From: Tetmemena sp. SeJ-2015
Lineage: Eukaryota; Ciliophora; Spirotrichea; Sporadotrichida; Oxytrichidae
Length of the DNA: 64,000 nt
Assembly: GCA_027382625.1 (NCBI GenBank)
Contig: JAJKFJ010021035.1
Span: 62,001-126,000, forward strand
Direction of reading: 5' to 3'
The position numbers and the translations under genes are program-made. Shown here in pieces: positions 32,480 to 46,267 of the stretch (positions are counted from its first letter, which is position 1; each line of letters starts with the position of its first letter). Under the pieces are notes generated by a model. That model did no database searches. It saw nothing but the letters and a program-made list of their open reading frames with translations, and was not told where the DNA came from.

Positions 32480-34560
32480 TTATAATGAGAAAAATGTCAA
32501 ACTAGTTTCCCTTAAGCTTTAAGTATCATCTTTAGACTTTTGAGAATCTCATCCTGTATTTTTTCATCACCTGTACTTTAATGCATCCTAAGTTAAGCTT
32601 GGTCTATATCGCTCTTTAGTCTATTGTTCATACAGCTTATTTCTTAAAGACCTCGCTACAGTGTTCCTTTTATTTCAGACTCTTAGTCTTTCAAATTCTT
32701 TGCTTCTTATTTGAGGTCATCATTTTTACTCTATGAATTTACATTCCTCTACTTATCTTCAATTAAATTCACTAGACTGGTTGTGCGACGCTCAAGCCGC
32801 CTGCACTCTTCTTCACTCTAATTTATTACCTAAAACTTCATGTAAAGTATAATTTATGGCTTTTTAAGAGTTTCTCAATCTAATCTCCAACTGGCTTTTC
32901 TCAGTTCTCATTACTTCAACCTATTTTTACAAAAGCACCTAGCTCTAGCTCCTATTCATGTTCATCATACCCTTCAACTTCTAAATTTCATGTCTAGAAG
33001 TATAATGCGAATTTCCTTGAGTGTTTAATCTAAACTTTTGTCTAGTGAGTAAATTCCCTCCACTTTACCTCTGAGTTGCTTGGAATTGTTTATTTATTTA
33101 ATTTTTGAGGGGTCTATCTCGCAAAGAAAAAGTCTCTTAACTTAGGTTTTGATTCATTTTTATTTGTGATTAAAATCGCGAGCTCGATCTATAAGCAGAC
33201 CCATTTAAAAGCTTCTTCTCTTCCTTTTCTGCCACTTTACTATCATAATTTTATTGGGTAGAGGTATTTCCATAATTATAGTCAAAGCTACTATTTATCA
33301 AGAATAGACTGTCCTCTTGATTTTTAAATTAGTCGTCCTCATTAATCAGATGCTAGGATCCTTTTTCAATCTCACTTTCTTTAGCGGCTGAAACTCTTTT
33401 TGAGTTATTGATCCTTAAATTTTTCCTAAGACTTTCCTTGTACATTTTAAAACGCTTAGCCTTTTCATTTAACTCATCCTCTATGTAATCTTTGATTATA
33501 ATTAAGGAATAATATTATTTATTGAATCTTGCTTGAGGGCTATCTTGGTAGCCTTTTGAATCTATTTAATAATTTTCTCTTCTTGAGTAAATCTTTCTTT
33601 GAGAGATTACAGTATGGTCTACTTCTCCTTGTACTGATTCTGCAGTTCTTTGATAGCGATAGGTTGAGAAACTTTACTCTTTTGGGGTGTTAGGTAACTA
33701 GATAGGTAAGTATCCCTCACCTTCTCCTAATCTCTGTCGCCTTCATATCTAGATAAATCTTATCTAAGCTGACTATTTTGAGCAAGTTATTTCAATTTAA
33801 GATAATGAGAATAATAAGTAGGTGCTCCTTAAGAAACTTGACTAAGAGTTCTACCTTTGCTTCATATTCCTAATCAACTTTAGCCTGTTGAGTTGATCTT
33901 TAATCTTAATCATGGCTTATTGCGTTCTATACCTTTCAAGCTCAGGAGAGTTAATTTATCATAAAAAAAATAGTTTGAAGTATTTGCTCCTTGACTTTAA
34001 TCTTGCTGTCTTGAAAAGAAATCTTGTCTTTCTTTGCTATTACTATGGATGAGGGATTAATTTAAATTGCTCTTGTATCCTTGAATCGGAGAAGGTGACT
34101 GTAAATATGACTGATTGACTATCATTTTGGAATTGATGAGATTACTGCGGTTCCGATAGTGAGTTTTAAATTTAGCTTCTCCTCTTGGAATTACTCTAAA
34201 TTTTGGAAGGAGAGAAGATGAAGCAATGAATTTAGGATCAAAGGTCATTTCTTACTCCTCAGATAGCAATATATTTGGCAAACTTTCATGCTTCTCAAAA
34301 TGCTGTTACTGAATTGATGGCTGGTAATATCTCTAAGAATTTCTCTACTAAGATTGTTTCTGATCAAAATTAATCTACTTTTATTATGCTTTATTGAAAC
34401 TTTTGGGTAAAATAGCTTGATTATTCTTCTTGTCGATTGACTTGACTTATTTGTCAAAGCTTTGAAAGTGAGAATCCAACTCTTTAGTATCTATTCTTTC
34501 GTAGTCTTAGAATTTAATATGTTTGCTTTAGCTTTATCTCGTTTCTGAGTTTCGATTGCT
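32480..34560 (-). CDS. Coiled-coil protein, unknown
   Basis: The minus strand is open in long stretches with TAA/TAG as Gln. From about 33480 down to 33170 it reads EDELNEKAKRFKMYKESLR, then EKGSQHLINEDDQFKNQED, FDYNYGNTSTQQNYDSK and EKEEKKLLNGSAYRSSSR. Upstream, 34057-34457 encodes basic S/R/K/N-rich sequence. Downstream to 32.5 kb the composition remains charged and helical. No family is recognised; a structural or regulatory coiled coil is likely. Exon limits are not resolved. Confidence 0.45.
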
Positions 34561-34984
34561 GTTCTTTTAGCTTTGATCGAAACTCCTTTTTTGCGACTAG
34601 ACTTTGGAGGAGCTGCTATTTTAGCTTTGATTTTTTTAATAGTTAATTTCTAAGTCTATCTGTTTGTTTTTAGGGGAGGTTGAAGAGCCATGAGTTTGAA
34701 ATGCATTACTGCTTTCATCCTCTTCGTTCTTATATTCGTAAACTGGTCCAAACTTCCCATTAAAGCAATATAATAAATCATTGCAAGCAACAAGCTTGAC
34801 CTTCACGTTTTTGTGGGAAATTAGCTATGCATTTTCCATTAGATGATTTATTAATTTTATTTTGAATAAAATACAGGCATCCCTCTATTGTGTGCGTCCT
34901 TATAATTATGATTTAAATTAATAATTATAATCTTTGATATTTTCACATTTAACATTTCGATAACTCTTTCATAGGTCTCTGAGA

Positions 34985-35110
34985 GTCATGCTTGTATTCT
35001 GCCTATCTTGTTTCATATTAGCCATTTGGGCAAGCATCTCTATTGGACTTGTGCCATAGCCATTTTCCATGCTTTTATTCCTTGATCCACTACCTATTCC
35101 TGCCTTTTCA
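34985..35110 (-). CDS. Unknown protein, 3' exon
   Basis: A short minus-strand frame encodes QLEKAGIGSGSRNKSMENG and EMLAQMANMKQDRQN and ends at a TGA near 34985. The upstream part is not found; 35115-35400 is pyrimidine-rich and hard to call. It may belong to the cNMP-binding gene upstream on the same strand. Confidence 0.3.
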
Positions 35111-35409
35111 AGTTGCGCTTGCTACTTCATTTTATTCCACCCCATGATTTATAAAATACTATGTCTACCATTACCATTTATTATTATAATATGTGATTCT
35201 TTGTCTGTTTTAAGCTCTTTTATTAATTTTAGGCAGAACTATCTCGCTTTTCTTCCTCTACTGCAGCCTATCTTCCTCTTAGATTTCTTGCATGCGTCGG
35301 GGGTCTCGCTTAATCTGAGAGGGCGTACTCACTCGATCTCGTACAAACAAATTCCTGAAGTCCATCCAATTTATCTATTCAAAGTAAAACCGCCTCAACT
35401 CAGTATTAC

Positions 35410-36770
35410 ATAAAAATTCATGAAAGTAAATTATAAATGGAGGTAGTATCAGAAGGGTAGGAACGAAGAAATTTAAGGAACTACTTGCGAGTAACATCCG
35501 AAATGTATTCATAGAAGTCACTCTTTCCAATACAGTAACACTCAAGAGGCTAGCAGCTTATTACAGAGTAAGGAAGGGGCTATTTGCTCAGATCTTATGG
35601 AGTGAGTATGGTGTTTGCAACTACTTCAGAATCCTCCCCAAAGCATTCATACTATCCTAACTCAGTTAACTCCAAAAGCAAATGCTTCACTTATCCTTTC
35701 TTCTTATGGGATTCCTCGGGCTCTCTGAAAATTATCATTAATTATAAACTTAATTAGTTTAATTAAATAAAGAAAAGTATTTTGTAGTTCTCTACAGTAA
35801 TTTGAGTATTAGCATGGTCTATAATTTGGATGCTCCTTAAAATCTTTACTCTATGTATATCACTATAGAAAATTGAAAATTAACTCTGCCTTTCCTTATG
35901 AAATAAAGTTGCTTTGATTTATTGTCCTGCCGAGCAACTAGAGTGTTAGATTGCAGATTAGTTATTCTAGTTTTAGAAGCTATAATGATCAGAGTGTACT
36001 TACAAATATTTTTATGATTATTTGAAGTGTTGTTATCGAGGCCATCCATGAAATTGAGAGAGCGGTAGAATGAAATTATTATGTTGAGTTTCTTAAGTAA
36101 AGGTGCCCTCATGAATTTATTGAAGCTGTCTTTAGGAATGACTATCAAATAACAGGCCTCAAGGGACTTGACTGTTGCAGTTCTCTTTCCTTTGAAGAGC
36201 AAAGACAACTCTCCGAAAATAGTTCTGCTTCCTATGTCGCACATGTGTCTCTATTAAAATTTAAGACTCAAGAAATATTCATTGAAAATTTGAGAGCTTT
36301 CTTACAGTTTTAACTTTAGTCTTTTGAAATTTAGTGTAGGTAAATGTAACGTACACACTTGCATGCCCTTAAATTACTAGGTAAGCACAATCAGATAAAA
36401 TTAATTTCTATATCAGGTTCATCGTCTTGTTTTATTATGACTGAATCTGGAAGCAAGCATTCCATGTATATATCTCTTGAGAGAGCTAGCAGATCTTCAA
36501 AATTTTCTTCCGCCACGTATTGAAAGCAAGGGTAGTCTATTAAAAGCTCAGCCAGTTCGTATTCGTCCTCTTTCTTACGCTAAGTTGGATGAACTAGGAG
36601 CAGCTCATTAAACCTTTCTCTTCTGATTAAATAGCATACAGATTCTATTAATCTACTCGCAATTTTTTTGATGTAATCAAGCTTGATTTTCTCCTTTTTA
36701 AATCTTAGAATATCCTCTTCTTTTATCATTGTTGAGTTTCTTTGAATTTTTACAATCTCTTTAGGGTTTA
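35410..36770 (-). CDS. Cyclic-nucleotide-binding-domain protein
   Basis: An N-terminal helical part (~36450-36760) contains FNELLLVHPTQRKKEDEYE and LPDSVIIKQDDEPDIEI, the usual lead-in to a cNMP-binding fold. Further on, KQLYFIRKGRVNF (~35880), SRTIFGELSLLFKGKRTATVKS (split here as SRTIFGELSLL and KGKRTATVKS, 36160-36240) and LIVIPKDSFNKFM form the beta-roll and phosphate-binding cassette. The classic cassette Gly-Glu-Leu is present and the Arg of RTATV is retained, so cAMP or cGMP binding is plausible. FLRSYPSDTTS and CYCIGKSDFYEYI follow near 35430-35560, perhaps a second domain. No kinase or channel segment was found. AT-rich gaps at 36250-36400 and 35720-35840 are probably introns. Confidence 0.65.
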
Positions 36771-36799
36771 AAAATTTCTATGCTATCAAATCTTGCAAA

Positions 36800-37500
36800 T
36801 TATTATACTCCCATTAAAATCCTGTATTCTATAAACTTTGGTATTTCCAGTTTCACTCTCATAATGAAATTCTTTCTTTAGAAGAATAGAAAATAAGAAG
36901 TAAAATTGAAAAGGTTATATAATGATTAATTACTTTGAGTTCTATCTCGCCTTGGCAAGATATTTAAATTGAAAAGGATTTATTATATTTCTCATTTCAA
37001 ATGCGCTTAGTTTCTTAATACTACTCCTAATATATTGCGAGGGAGTTATCTCTTCGAATTTTATCTTTTATTGCTAAAAATATTCTTATAATTATATAAG
37101 GAATAAGTTAAGAGAAGTTGCATTCATTTAAATTTAATGCTAAAATATGCAATATTTATTAGGCCAGTCACAACTGCTGCCGAAGGACAGGGCTGAACTC
37201 AGCTATAAAAATAAATGAAATGATTATATACATACTTCTATATTGAAATAAATTTGACGATATTATAATGTTAAGGTTGAAACTTATGACGAGGTTCTTA
37301 ATATATAGTTGTAGTTAGGAGGCTTAAAACTGATCAGTTCTTCATTTAAAATATGCCTCCTTTTTGGTTCTCTGATTCCTCCTCCTCTTATTTCTCGCTA
37401 GCATGGATTAGCACCTGATCTGTTTTTTGGCTGCATATTTTACTCTCGCTTTATTATGTTTATAGTCCATTTTAATACTTTTCTTATTACTTCTACTCGT
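36800..37500. other. AT-rich interval, no gene seen
   Basis: No frame longer than about 50 codons is convincing on either strand, even with TAA/TAG as Gln. It separates the cNMP-binding gene from the next minus-strand gene. Promoter or eliminated DNA is possible; no repeat was recognised. Confidence 0.4.
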
Positions 37501-37769
37501 ATATAATTATTTGGTTGGGAGAAATTTCTCAGATTGCGGCACTGCAGCTGTTTTCAATGTTACTATTCGATAACTCCTCTTGTAGAGATTTGCGACCTAC
37601 CGAACCTCCTAGTCAAATACTTTACAACATTAAATGCAAAGGTATCTATCACATTTTTACACTGGAACCTTACTGTCATCAGTAACTTCCTCAAGCAATT
37701 TTTGGATATCCTCTTGAGCGTTGGATCTTCTAAAAGCCCTTCTTTTATCTTAACTACTCTTGGCTAATA

Positions 37770-38557
37770 ATAGAGTTTGATCATGCTAACTTTTCTCCTC
37801 AGATTAAATAATTACAAAGACTATAAAGAATGGATCATTCTCAGATTTCTTCTTTGGTGCCTCTGAGTTAGTTACTTTACTTTCCTCTCTCGTAGCATCT
37901 AGGTGCTCCTACACTATCATGGTCTTGGCACTTTAATAGAGAAGACGCTTTGGATTTGTGGAGTTTAATTTTCCTGCTTTGCCACTAGGCCCTTTCGAAT
38001 ATGTCACAAAGGTTTCAGCTTGCTTCTAGAATTTGACAATTATTTATATCTAGAAGTCAAAATTATATTCTAGCTGGGATCTATATCGCTTTCATCGCAA
38101 GTTGCAACACCGCTCATTTCATCTTCTCCTCCAACTAAAAATTTAAATTTCTCAAAGTAATATTTAGCCCATATTAATTTATAACTTCTTGGTGATGAAG
38201 GTTCCTAGCAGCAGCTTTTAACTAAGAAAATCTTCGGTCCTCACTATTCAAGACTAAAGTAGAGTGAGTAAAAACTTAGGAATGAACTTAAAATATTGGC
38301 CACCAGATGCCCTTGACTTTCAATTTAAAATTAGAATCCGGCTCCTTGGTCACTCTCCATTTTTAAACGACCAGCTGACCCTGGCTTCCCATTAAGGCAA
38401 TTAAGATTCTTGGATCTAGAGAACTCCCCTTAGATTTGAGTAGGCAGGAGAGTATTTGAGTAGCGTTGCCCCATATGAGCAGGAGAGTGGCTGCTACTGC
38501 TTGTGCATTGACTGTGGTCAGTGCTGCTATCGTCGGTCGAGGACCTCTCCATTAATA
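37770..38557 (-). CDS. Unknown protein
   Basis: The ATG at 38555-38557 starts MERSSTDDSSTDHSQCTSSS. A neighbouring frame with QKWRVTKEPDSNFKLKVKG follows (one-base slip), then KFLVGGEDEMSGVATCDESD (~38090-38150). A downstream block (37810-38000) encodes TFVTYSKGPSGKAGKLNSTN and HLDATREESKVTNSEAPKK. The N-terminus is serine-rich. The family is not recognised; candidate introns lie near 38020-38080 and 38170-38280. Confidence 0.4.
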
Positions 38558-39329
38558 TTATTTATACTTTTTTAGCTTCTTAATTATAATAAATTCATTG
38601 CGATCTCCTCAAATAGTGAGCGTGAACATATTAATGATAAGCTGTCGAACTAGTTATTATAAAAAACATTCGAAGTCTAAAATACCTCTCCAAATTATTT
38701 CTCTTAATTCATCTATATCACTTAGTCAATAGATTCATTTTATCATATTGATAAGGTTTACTTTAAGTATAAATCAAATTAGCAAAGCTTGTTTAATATT
38801 GTCATAGAAATCACAAATTTCTATATTTGATGATTACATCTTGAGAGATGTCGTTCAAAGATGTTTATTATAAATTAGATTTGCCGCTAACTCACTATTC
38901 AAACTGGTTATGATAAGTTAACTGCTCATTTGGTTTGCTACTTGAATTATTGATAAGACTCTATTATCTTTTTTCATACTGTGATCATATAGGGATGTTT
39001 TAAGAGAGAGAATGAATATCAGAAATTTGACTGCTATTCATCAGGAGATTTTAAATCATTAGATTTCTTAGGAGTATTAGTTGAGCTTATCATATTCGAT
39101 TAATTATAAACGTTTATTTAACATAGTTGATTAAGTTTTTAATTGAAGTTGACATTCTTGAGATTCTGATTCTCAAGATAAGTATCGGTAAATTACTTAA
39201 TAAGTAGCTATTCCCCTGCACCGTCTGAAACAGCCTCCGCGCTAGCTACCCGATCAGTTCTGCCCGCCCAACTTGAGTCAAAGCGACGGCTTCTGCTTGT
39301 CGCCTTCAAACGATAAGAGCTATCGCTTC

Positions 39330-41752
39330 TCATGATAATGTAAGCTTTTATTGATTATGAATAGTCATTACTTAAATGACTGAGTGATGGTGCTATATGT
39401 TCATTTTCTTGTACTTTTTGTAAACAGCTACTGAGACTACAACGAACAGGGCTGTATAAATGCAAGAGGCTAAGGCAAGCAAGTCATTTGAAGATTAATA
39501 GCCGATTGCATCGCTAAGAGAACCACCCACAATTGGAGCTAAGATCGCTCCGAAAGCCACAAACCCATTCAAAGGATATGAGGCAAAAAATATTCTTGCA
39601 TATCTCATTTATTGATTGAAAACACCTGAGGCCTTATCATTGAGAGAGTGGTTTTCTTCACTTATCCCCTCTGCAATAATGACACTATCTATTATCTCTG
39701 GAAGCGAGGCAATAAAGAAGAAAAGGCAGCCAATACTTAGAAGAAGTAGCCAACAATCAGAATCCAGAGATGTCTATAAAAGAGTTAAGAACTTCGTAAT
39801 AAATTACTCTGGTATCTCCATCGCTTTAGATGGGACCTGTTAAGAATAGTGAGAGACTGCTAATTACAAAGGATATAAAGATGGAGATTCTCTTGTCCAT
39901 TTTAACCACAGCCTTAGACACGAAATAGAAGCCTATCACATAAACGAAGAATGGGATCGCAAAAATGAATCCTATAAGGCTTTCACTTAGTTCATATTTT
40001 CCTGCTAGTTAAACAGAAAGGATTGTGTTCAAGAAATCAATGAGAACATTCACCATTGAGCATCCTATTAAGGTTATCAAGCAACGTGGGTTTTTCAAAA
40101 ACATTCCATAGGTAATAGGCTTATGTATAGCAGCGTGCTCTTCTTCACTTAGATTGCTGTGATGACGAGTATATTTCTAATTCTCGTTCTAGCCATTAGT
40201 CTCCATGTTATTTGATTTATCTTAAAAGTTTTCAGTCTCCATTCTCTTTAGCTTATTTATGTTTCAAAGGAGTTAAAACTTGAAGAAATAATGAAAGTTA
40301 AAGTTGTCGCATCTTCCTTAATTGTATTGAACAATATATTCCTAGTATTTTAATAACTGAAATAAATGAAGTTGCTCTTGCCTAGTTCGGGAGCTTTCTA
40401 TTGAATATCGATTCTGAACTCTGACTCCCCTCTTCTTTTATCTCCGTTGTCAGTAGGGATTTATCCCCCTCCTCCAACTTGAGTGTGAATCAAACTTTAA
40501 GTTTATGGGTCGTCTACTGAGTGACTATGCTTCAATTCATTAGCAGTAAGAGCTCTTCTTGCTTTGAACTAGCTAGATTCCTAGTCTGCTCCACCCTCAT
40601 TTAATTCTTGGAAGCCTTGGTTAAGTCTGTTTGGGAGCATAACTAATATCAGGATCCCTCCTAGCAATCAAATTCAATATCTAAAGAGTAATTAATGAGC
40701 ACCAATAGTGCGCCAAAGATCACAAAGGTGTAGAGGTACTTCACTTCCTCATAAACGAGCGAGCCAAGAGTTGGCCCTATGGCTAAGCCCATGCCGGTTG
40801 CGACTTCTGCCCACCCCAGATACTTCTCTTAATCATCCGCAAATTCAATAGTGATGAGTGAGAAACCTATATAAACTTAATTCAGATATTCCTAGTTTAT
40901 AATTAGGAGTTAATAAGAAATCTTTAGGATAAATTCTTATTAAGTGAAGGTGGCGCCACTATCAAATTATATCTTCTTTGTAATGGCAACTTACTCGAAG
41001 TCTGAATGAAGGCGTCACCCACGCCTTGGAAAAATCTTGCAGCCATACTTGCCCAGAAGAACCCAGTCCTAAAGCAAATTAGATCCAAGATAGTGCTGAA
41101 GTCATTTACTTACTCAGATTCAAATAAAGATACTATTCCTTATAAATTCAAGTTATCAAAAATGCATATAATTTAAAAATTGATGATTAATTCCATTGAG
41201 AGTGGTTGCTACAGCCATGATGAAGAAGCCATACAATATTGCATTTTATATAATAAATTAAAGGTAAAATTTTTCCTGCCCATCTTTTGTAGGTAGGCAC
41301 CCACCAAAGGAGAGAAAATAAATGCCGCAAACTCAAAAATACTAAAAATCATCAGTTAGAGTCATTTGGAATATTATAGCCAGTCTTGGGAAAGGAGGGA
41401 TTCAGTGGTGCTCTAAGATTTAATGTTTGACTTACCTGATAATTAGACCTGTCATCGTGTGGTTTAATCCATCATACTTCTAATCCACAAAAACAGGCAA
41501 GAAAGAGGCAACCATCAAGGTTATAGAAGATGTCAAGGCAATTGCAAACAACAGAATAATTATAATCATAGCTCTTTCTAAATAGGTTATTTTAAATAAG
41601 GATGATCCTCGTTTTGGCCTTTTGATCTTGCTCGGTTTCTGAGGAGAGGATCTGTGAGTGATGGCTGGGACGGTGGGCTGAGAAGTGCCGCGATTCCAAG
41701 GACAGAGTGCGAAGCGTACGCACCAGCTGAGTCTTAGACATTCAAATGCGGA
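39330..41752 (-). CDS. Major facilitator superfamily transporter
   Basis: Hydrophobic segments are spaced as in MFS proteins. They are AMIIIILLFAIALTSSITLM (~41550-41590) after a basic S/P/K-rich N-terminus, TM helices around 40700-41300 in several exons, an R/K/E/N-rich central loop (~40130-40260) with MFLKNPRCLITLIGCSMVN after it, IGFIFAIPFFVYVIGFYFV, SIGCLFFFIASLPEIIDSV, and the final pair GAILAPIVGGSLSDAIGY and ALASCIYTALFVVVSVAVY. The frame ends at TGA 39330-39332. It resembles the drug/solute H+ antiporter-like branch, but the substrate is unknown. AT-rich gaps at ~40865-41000, 41100-41260 and 41390-41450 are introns or inserts. The exact start is uncertain because the frame slips near 41690. 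Confidence 0.75.
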
Positions 41753-41939
41753 TACTATGCGGTTATTATAAAAATAAGTTGAGTGTATTTACAACAATTA
41801 AAATTGATGATTATGATATCAGATATAAAGAAAAATAATGATTAAATTCGCTTAGCTCATTTACTTAAGTGAGATAACGTAATTAATGCTAAGTAAGCAA
41901 ATAGTGATTTGTGATTTAAATAAATTTCAGTATTTTATT

Positions 41940-44900
41940 TTTGTATCCAACTATATTTATAAAAAGCTCCTCTTGGCCCAGATATAATAAGTAAGAAATA
42001 ATTTTCCATCTTTATCAATCTAAATCTGCTTATAAATTATCAAACTTATCGATTCCATAGCTTTCCAGATAGTATTTCATTTCATCAAAACATAATTAAA
42101 ATTAGTATTCAATTTATCAACCACTTTGAGATACTCTGCTATCGTCTGTCCTTGTTTTAACTCAATTAACATTTAACCAATCTTCTTCGGTGCTTAAAAG
42201 TACTTAGAATAAATGATTTTACAAAGACTGTGCTTCTGAATATATGCCTTCTTGCGCATACTCAACCAGTGCTTCAAGTAATTTTGATAACAAGCTAATC
42301 TTAGCGGGCTCATCAAGCTTGGCTTAACTTCTTTCCTTGCTATGATTAATTTTGGCAGTCTTTTATAATCCTTTCTCCTGAATAATCTATTTCTAATTTA
42401 GTGTCCTTGCTGAATTCTAAGTTCCATCACTAGAAACTGAAACTTTTATCTTTTCTTTAGATTCCTATGTCTAATTCTTCAGTTAAGCAATTTTGGATAA
42501 TAGACTAGAGGAATGGCTTTACTCTCATTCTGAGATAGAGTTATGCCTTATTTACTTATATTCTAGGAAGCCTTTTCTTAAAGTGACAAGCTTATCACTT
42601 TCCTATCTGACTTAATTCTTGGTGGGAAGATCCGCTTTAGACTCGCTCTTTAATAATTAAAAAATAACAACATGACTTTTCTGACATTTCAACATCAGTA
42701 TCACTCATAGATGAATCTAAAGTTGCTTCCTCAATAAGTCCAACAGGTTTTATCAAACTTTTGTTCTCACTTTTCTGTTTAATAGCTGCTGGCACTTCAC
42801 CCTCAATAACCCTTTCATCGTAAGATAGCTCACTTTGGCACAAATTTTTCTTATTCAAGTTCCAATTGAAAGGGTTCCCGAAATAGGGCTTGTACAATTC
42901 AGAGTTTTAAATATCAGTGAGTTCTGGATAACGAGGCTTCTCTTTTCTTCTTAGAACTATGTCAAAGTCACTCATCTAAAATATTGGCAACATGTGCCCT
43001 TCTTAGAAATCGCTTTAGAAGCTAACTTTAGTCAATTGGCTTTTGGTAGATAAGCTTAGAGGAAGTTGGTCTATAGTTATCGTAGAGGAATTGCAAAGGC
43101 GAAATTTTCTGAAGTTTTGAGTCTGCTTTAGATTGAAGTCCATTAGATTCTTAGGGCTTCTAGCAGATGTGAATTGGAGAAAAGGTCTCAAGCTGAATTT
43201 AGCTAAATTACCAGAGAGTTTGCTACATCAAAGAGCCTCTGTCTCCTATTGGAATCATTGAAAAGTTTGCATTACTCAGCTGATCTATAGCATTGACTTT
43301 TCCTTATTTCGACTAGATCTTGAGATTTTTAAGTTTAATCATGAGGCTTGAATCGCAACATGCAAAGGATTTCCTGAATTAGGCATGCTACTCTCGGCAT
43401 TTCAAGAATGTAGTCTCATGGATTTACTCTTGCTAGTTTTAAATAGCCTTTAACTCTCTTACATACTATGAAAGGTGCTGGTTATTTTGAAAGTATACTC
43501 TATCTGTTGGAGTCAAAAGCAAATCATTCGCCTCCACATACTTCAAGTAAGAGTTAATGTAGTCATTGTAGTAAGAAGGCAATTTTTCAATATACTTCTA
43601 AAAGTTCAACTTCCACTTGGTCTTATCATAACCAGAGATTGCTCTTTTATAGTCACCTAGGGTTTACATTAGAGGCCAAAACTCAGGAAAATTAAAAGGC
43701 ATCACAGAAATCATAAAGAAGTAAGGGACTTCTGCCATAGTTGGAGATTGAGGCTCATATCCATCACTTTTTTCTCTTTCATCTGCTTTTGGATTTTTTA
43801 ATGCCTTTAGCAAAGCAAATGGGAAGTTGCTTGTCTCTCCTTCGCAGAATACAAGCCATCCTATTTTAGCTAACTGAGCATCTGGGATATCTTAATTCAA
43901 GTTAAGGATTCTCGTTAGCTCAACTACAGTTTGAGGATCATATGAAACCATATAATTAACTTTTAATTATCACTAATGTGAAGATTCTCACTATTAGAAT
44001 GATTCATTTAAACTCTCTCTGGGTTTATGATAAAGCTAGGGTATGTACTTTTGAAATGTAGACCACCATGAGAAGCATTTTAATTCATAAAGCCTTGGTC
44101 GAACAGAGGAATCGGCCATCTGTCTTTTGCAATAACCCTAGTATCCACATCTTCTAGATTCATCTTATGAATAATATCTCCTACTCCTGGAGTTAGGCCA
44201 GATGCACGAGCATTTCTTACTGTTTATTTGACTTTCTGATGAATATCAAAGTATATATTTACTCGCTAGAAGACTTTCTCCACATTTCCCTAGACCCTTT
44301 CAGGATTGGGCTTTTTTGAGTTTGAGGATTCCTTCATCTCTGATCTGGCAATTTTTGACCGTCATTCTGATTCTTCAAGACTTTCATAGAAACATTGAAA
44401 CTGTAGAGTGCATTCTCAGCTAATTTTACCATCGATTCTCTTAACTCGGGAAATGATGCAACCTTATGATAGTCACCACCTGTGAAGCGACAGAAATCTG
44501 CTAACTTGAGGACAGGCTTTCTTTCCCGGAAATTATAAACGAACAGTTTTTAGTCCCAAGCAAAAAGTTCGTCGAAGATGGACTTAGCTGCCGGATTTTG
44601 CTTCATCAAATCTTCGCTTGATCTAAAACTCGGGTTTGCGGTGAATACAATCACATAAAAATGGAATTTAAATTACAGACATAAGTTGGCTCAGCTCTAG
44701 ATGTCTGAATTCCATAAATTCTATTATCCGCACCTGACAAAAATCTGCCTTAGTTTACTGCTTTCATAAAAATAAAAAAGGAAAATTCATGATGTCCTTA
44801 AGGGAATTTCCCAAATCACCGATAATGTCTCTGCTGTTAGTGCAATTCATGAGCTAGTTGAAGAAATGCCTGTAGCTATGCTCGCAGCCAGATATTTGAA

Positions 44901-45330
44901 AGCTCTCTAAAATTTGTTGATGCTTATTAATCTGCTGCTATTAGATTTAATCCAACTAGCCAAATGGAAGATTATAGAATTTAAACTACTCTTAAAATAT
45001 AGGAAGTGTTGATGGTAGTCCTCCAGCAATTCCCCCTCCTATTCCACTCTATCCTCCCGATCCCGAACTGGATAAACTAACTCCACTCCCACTTGCATAG
45101 ATTTGCTGATAGAACTGAGTTGTCGACTGAGCTTAATTCAAGTGAGGCTGATGATTTTGACTTTGAGAGGCTAAGAATGCTACATCCAGTGTCTTGAAGA
45201 GATAGTACTTGTCGTATTTAAACTCATTTTGCTATCTACGTCTCTGAATGAACTGCTCAATTGCAAATACCGCCTGTTGATAGTAGGTCATACTTTAGAA
45301 TGGCGAGACTTGCTCAGATGTCGGTGGAGC
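41940..45330 (-). CDS. Unknown Q/G-rich protein locus (one or two genes)
   Basis: From the 5' end (45330): MTYYQQAVFAIEQFIQR, EFKYDKYYLFKTLDVAFLAS, then a G/S/Q linker (SGSGVSLSSSGSGG), CEHSYRHFFNQLMNCTN, FDELFAWDQKLFVYNFRE with RFTGGDYHKVASFPELRES (44450-44570), VGDIIHKMNLEDVDTRVI and NASHGGLHFKSTYPSF. Later, RRKEKPRYPELTDIQNS and SYDERVIEGEVPAAIKQ lead to a TGA at 42595-42597. A further minus-strand block (42000-42370) has ISLLSKLLEALVEYAQEG. The order is collinear, so one large gene is likely, but the last block may be separate. I do not recognise the family; a vesicle-coat-type scaffold is only a guess from the alpha-helical C-terminus. Confidence 0.45.
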
Positions 45331-45559
45331 GTCGGAGGAGGAGTGAAGTTTAGTATTTGCTTATTAAAATTAGGGATTAGAGAGTTAGTTAGAGTCAAGA
45401 AGAGGATGGGAGGAAGAGATAAGAGGAGGTGGGCGGGGACGAAGATTCATAAGTGGAGAAGAATCGAGCACGAACACAAATTTTATCATTTTCCAAATTT
45501 ATTTATTATTAAATTTTTAATCATTTTTTATAAGTATGTATTAGGGAAGATTTTTATTT

Positions 45560-46260
45560 AAATTATTGGTTTAAAAAGTTTTCATGTGCATAAATTCATG
45601 ATATTAAGTTTTAAGGCTGAGAGAAAAACATTGAGAATAAGATTTGTAAATAAGAGATAAATTAAGTTCGTATAGTACTTATTTGACAGACTTTAGATTA
45701 TTTATATATAAGCTTAATATCTTGTTAGTTACTTGAACGAGTTAAAATATTATTAATTAATTTAAGTGCTTTTTTAAATTACTACTTTATTTTTTAATAA
45801 AGAAAACATGAGAATCTGTCAAGAAATAAATTTAAAAAGCAAAATAAATTTAAAATTTTATAAGAAATAAATAAATATCCACATCTTCCATTAGATAAGA
45901 ATATTTATGAATTTCATATCTTTTACTAATCTTGTATAGGGGTGGTCATCTGAGAGTTACAAATGGAAAAAGTTTAAATAAAAAATATAAATTAATGAAT
46001 TATTTATTCATTTATCTATTGGCACTGCGAAGAAATATAAAACAAGTCTTTAATATGATTAATTATCTATTTAGAAGCGGATTAAAGAGATATTCAAATT
46101 ATTATACTGCCACTATCTTTTAGATCTGCTCTACTCATACTAGTTAATTAATCAGACACCGATTATAATAACATTTACATTTAATAAGACTTAATAATTA
46201 AATAAATGAGTTATTGTTATTGATATAGTAGAGGAAACTTGACATTTGTGTATCAAATTG
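45560..46260. other. AT-rich interval, no gene seen
   Basis: Very AT-rich sequence between two minus-strand genes. Frames here are short or depend on AT-rich codons only. No repeat, RNA gene or conserved segment was recognised. Confidence 0.4.
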
Positions 46261-46267
46261 CCTGAAC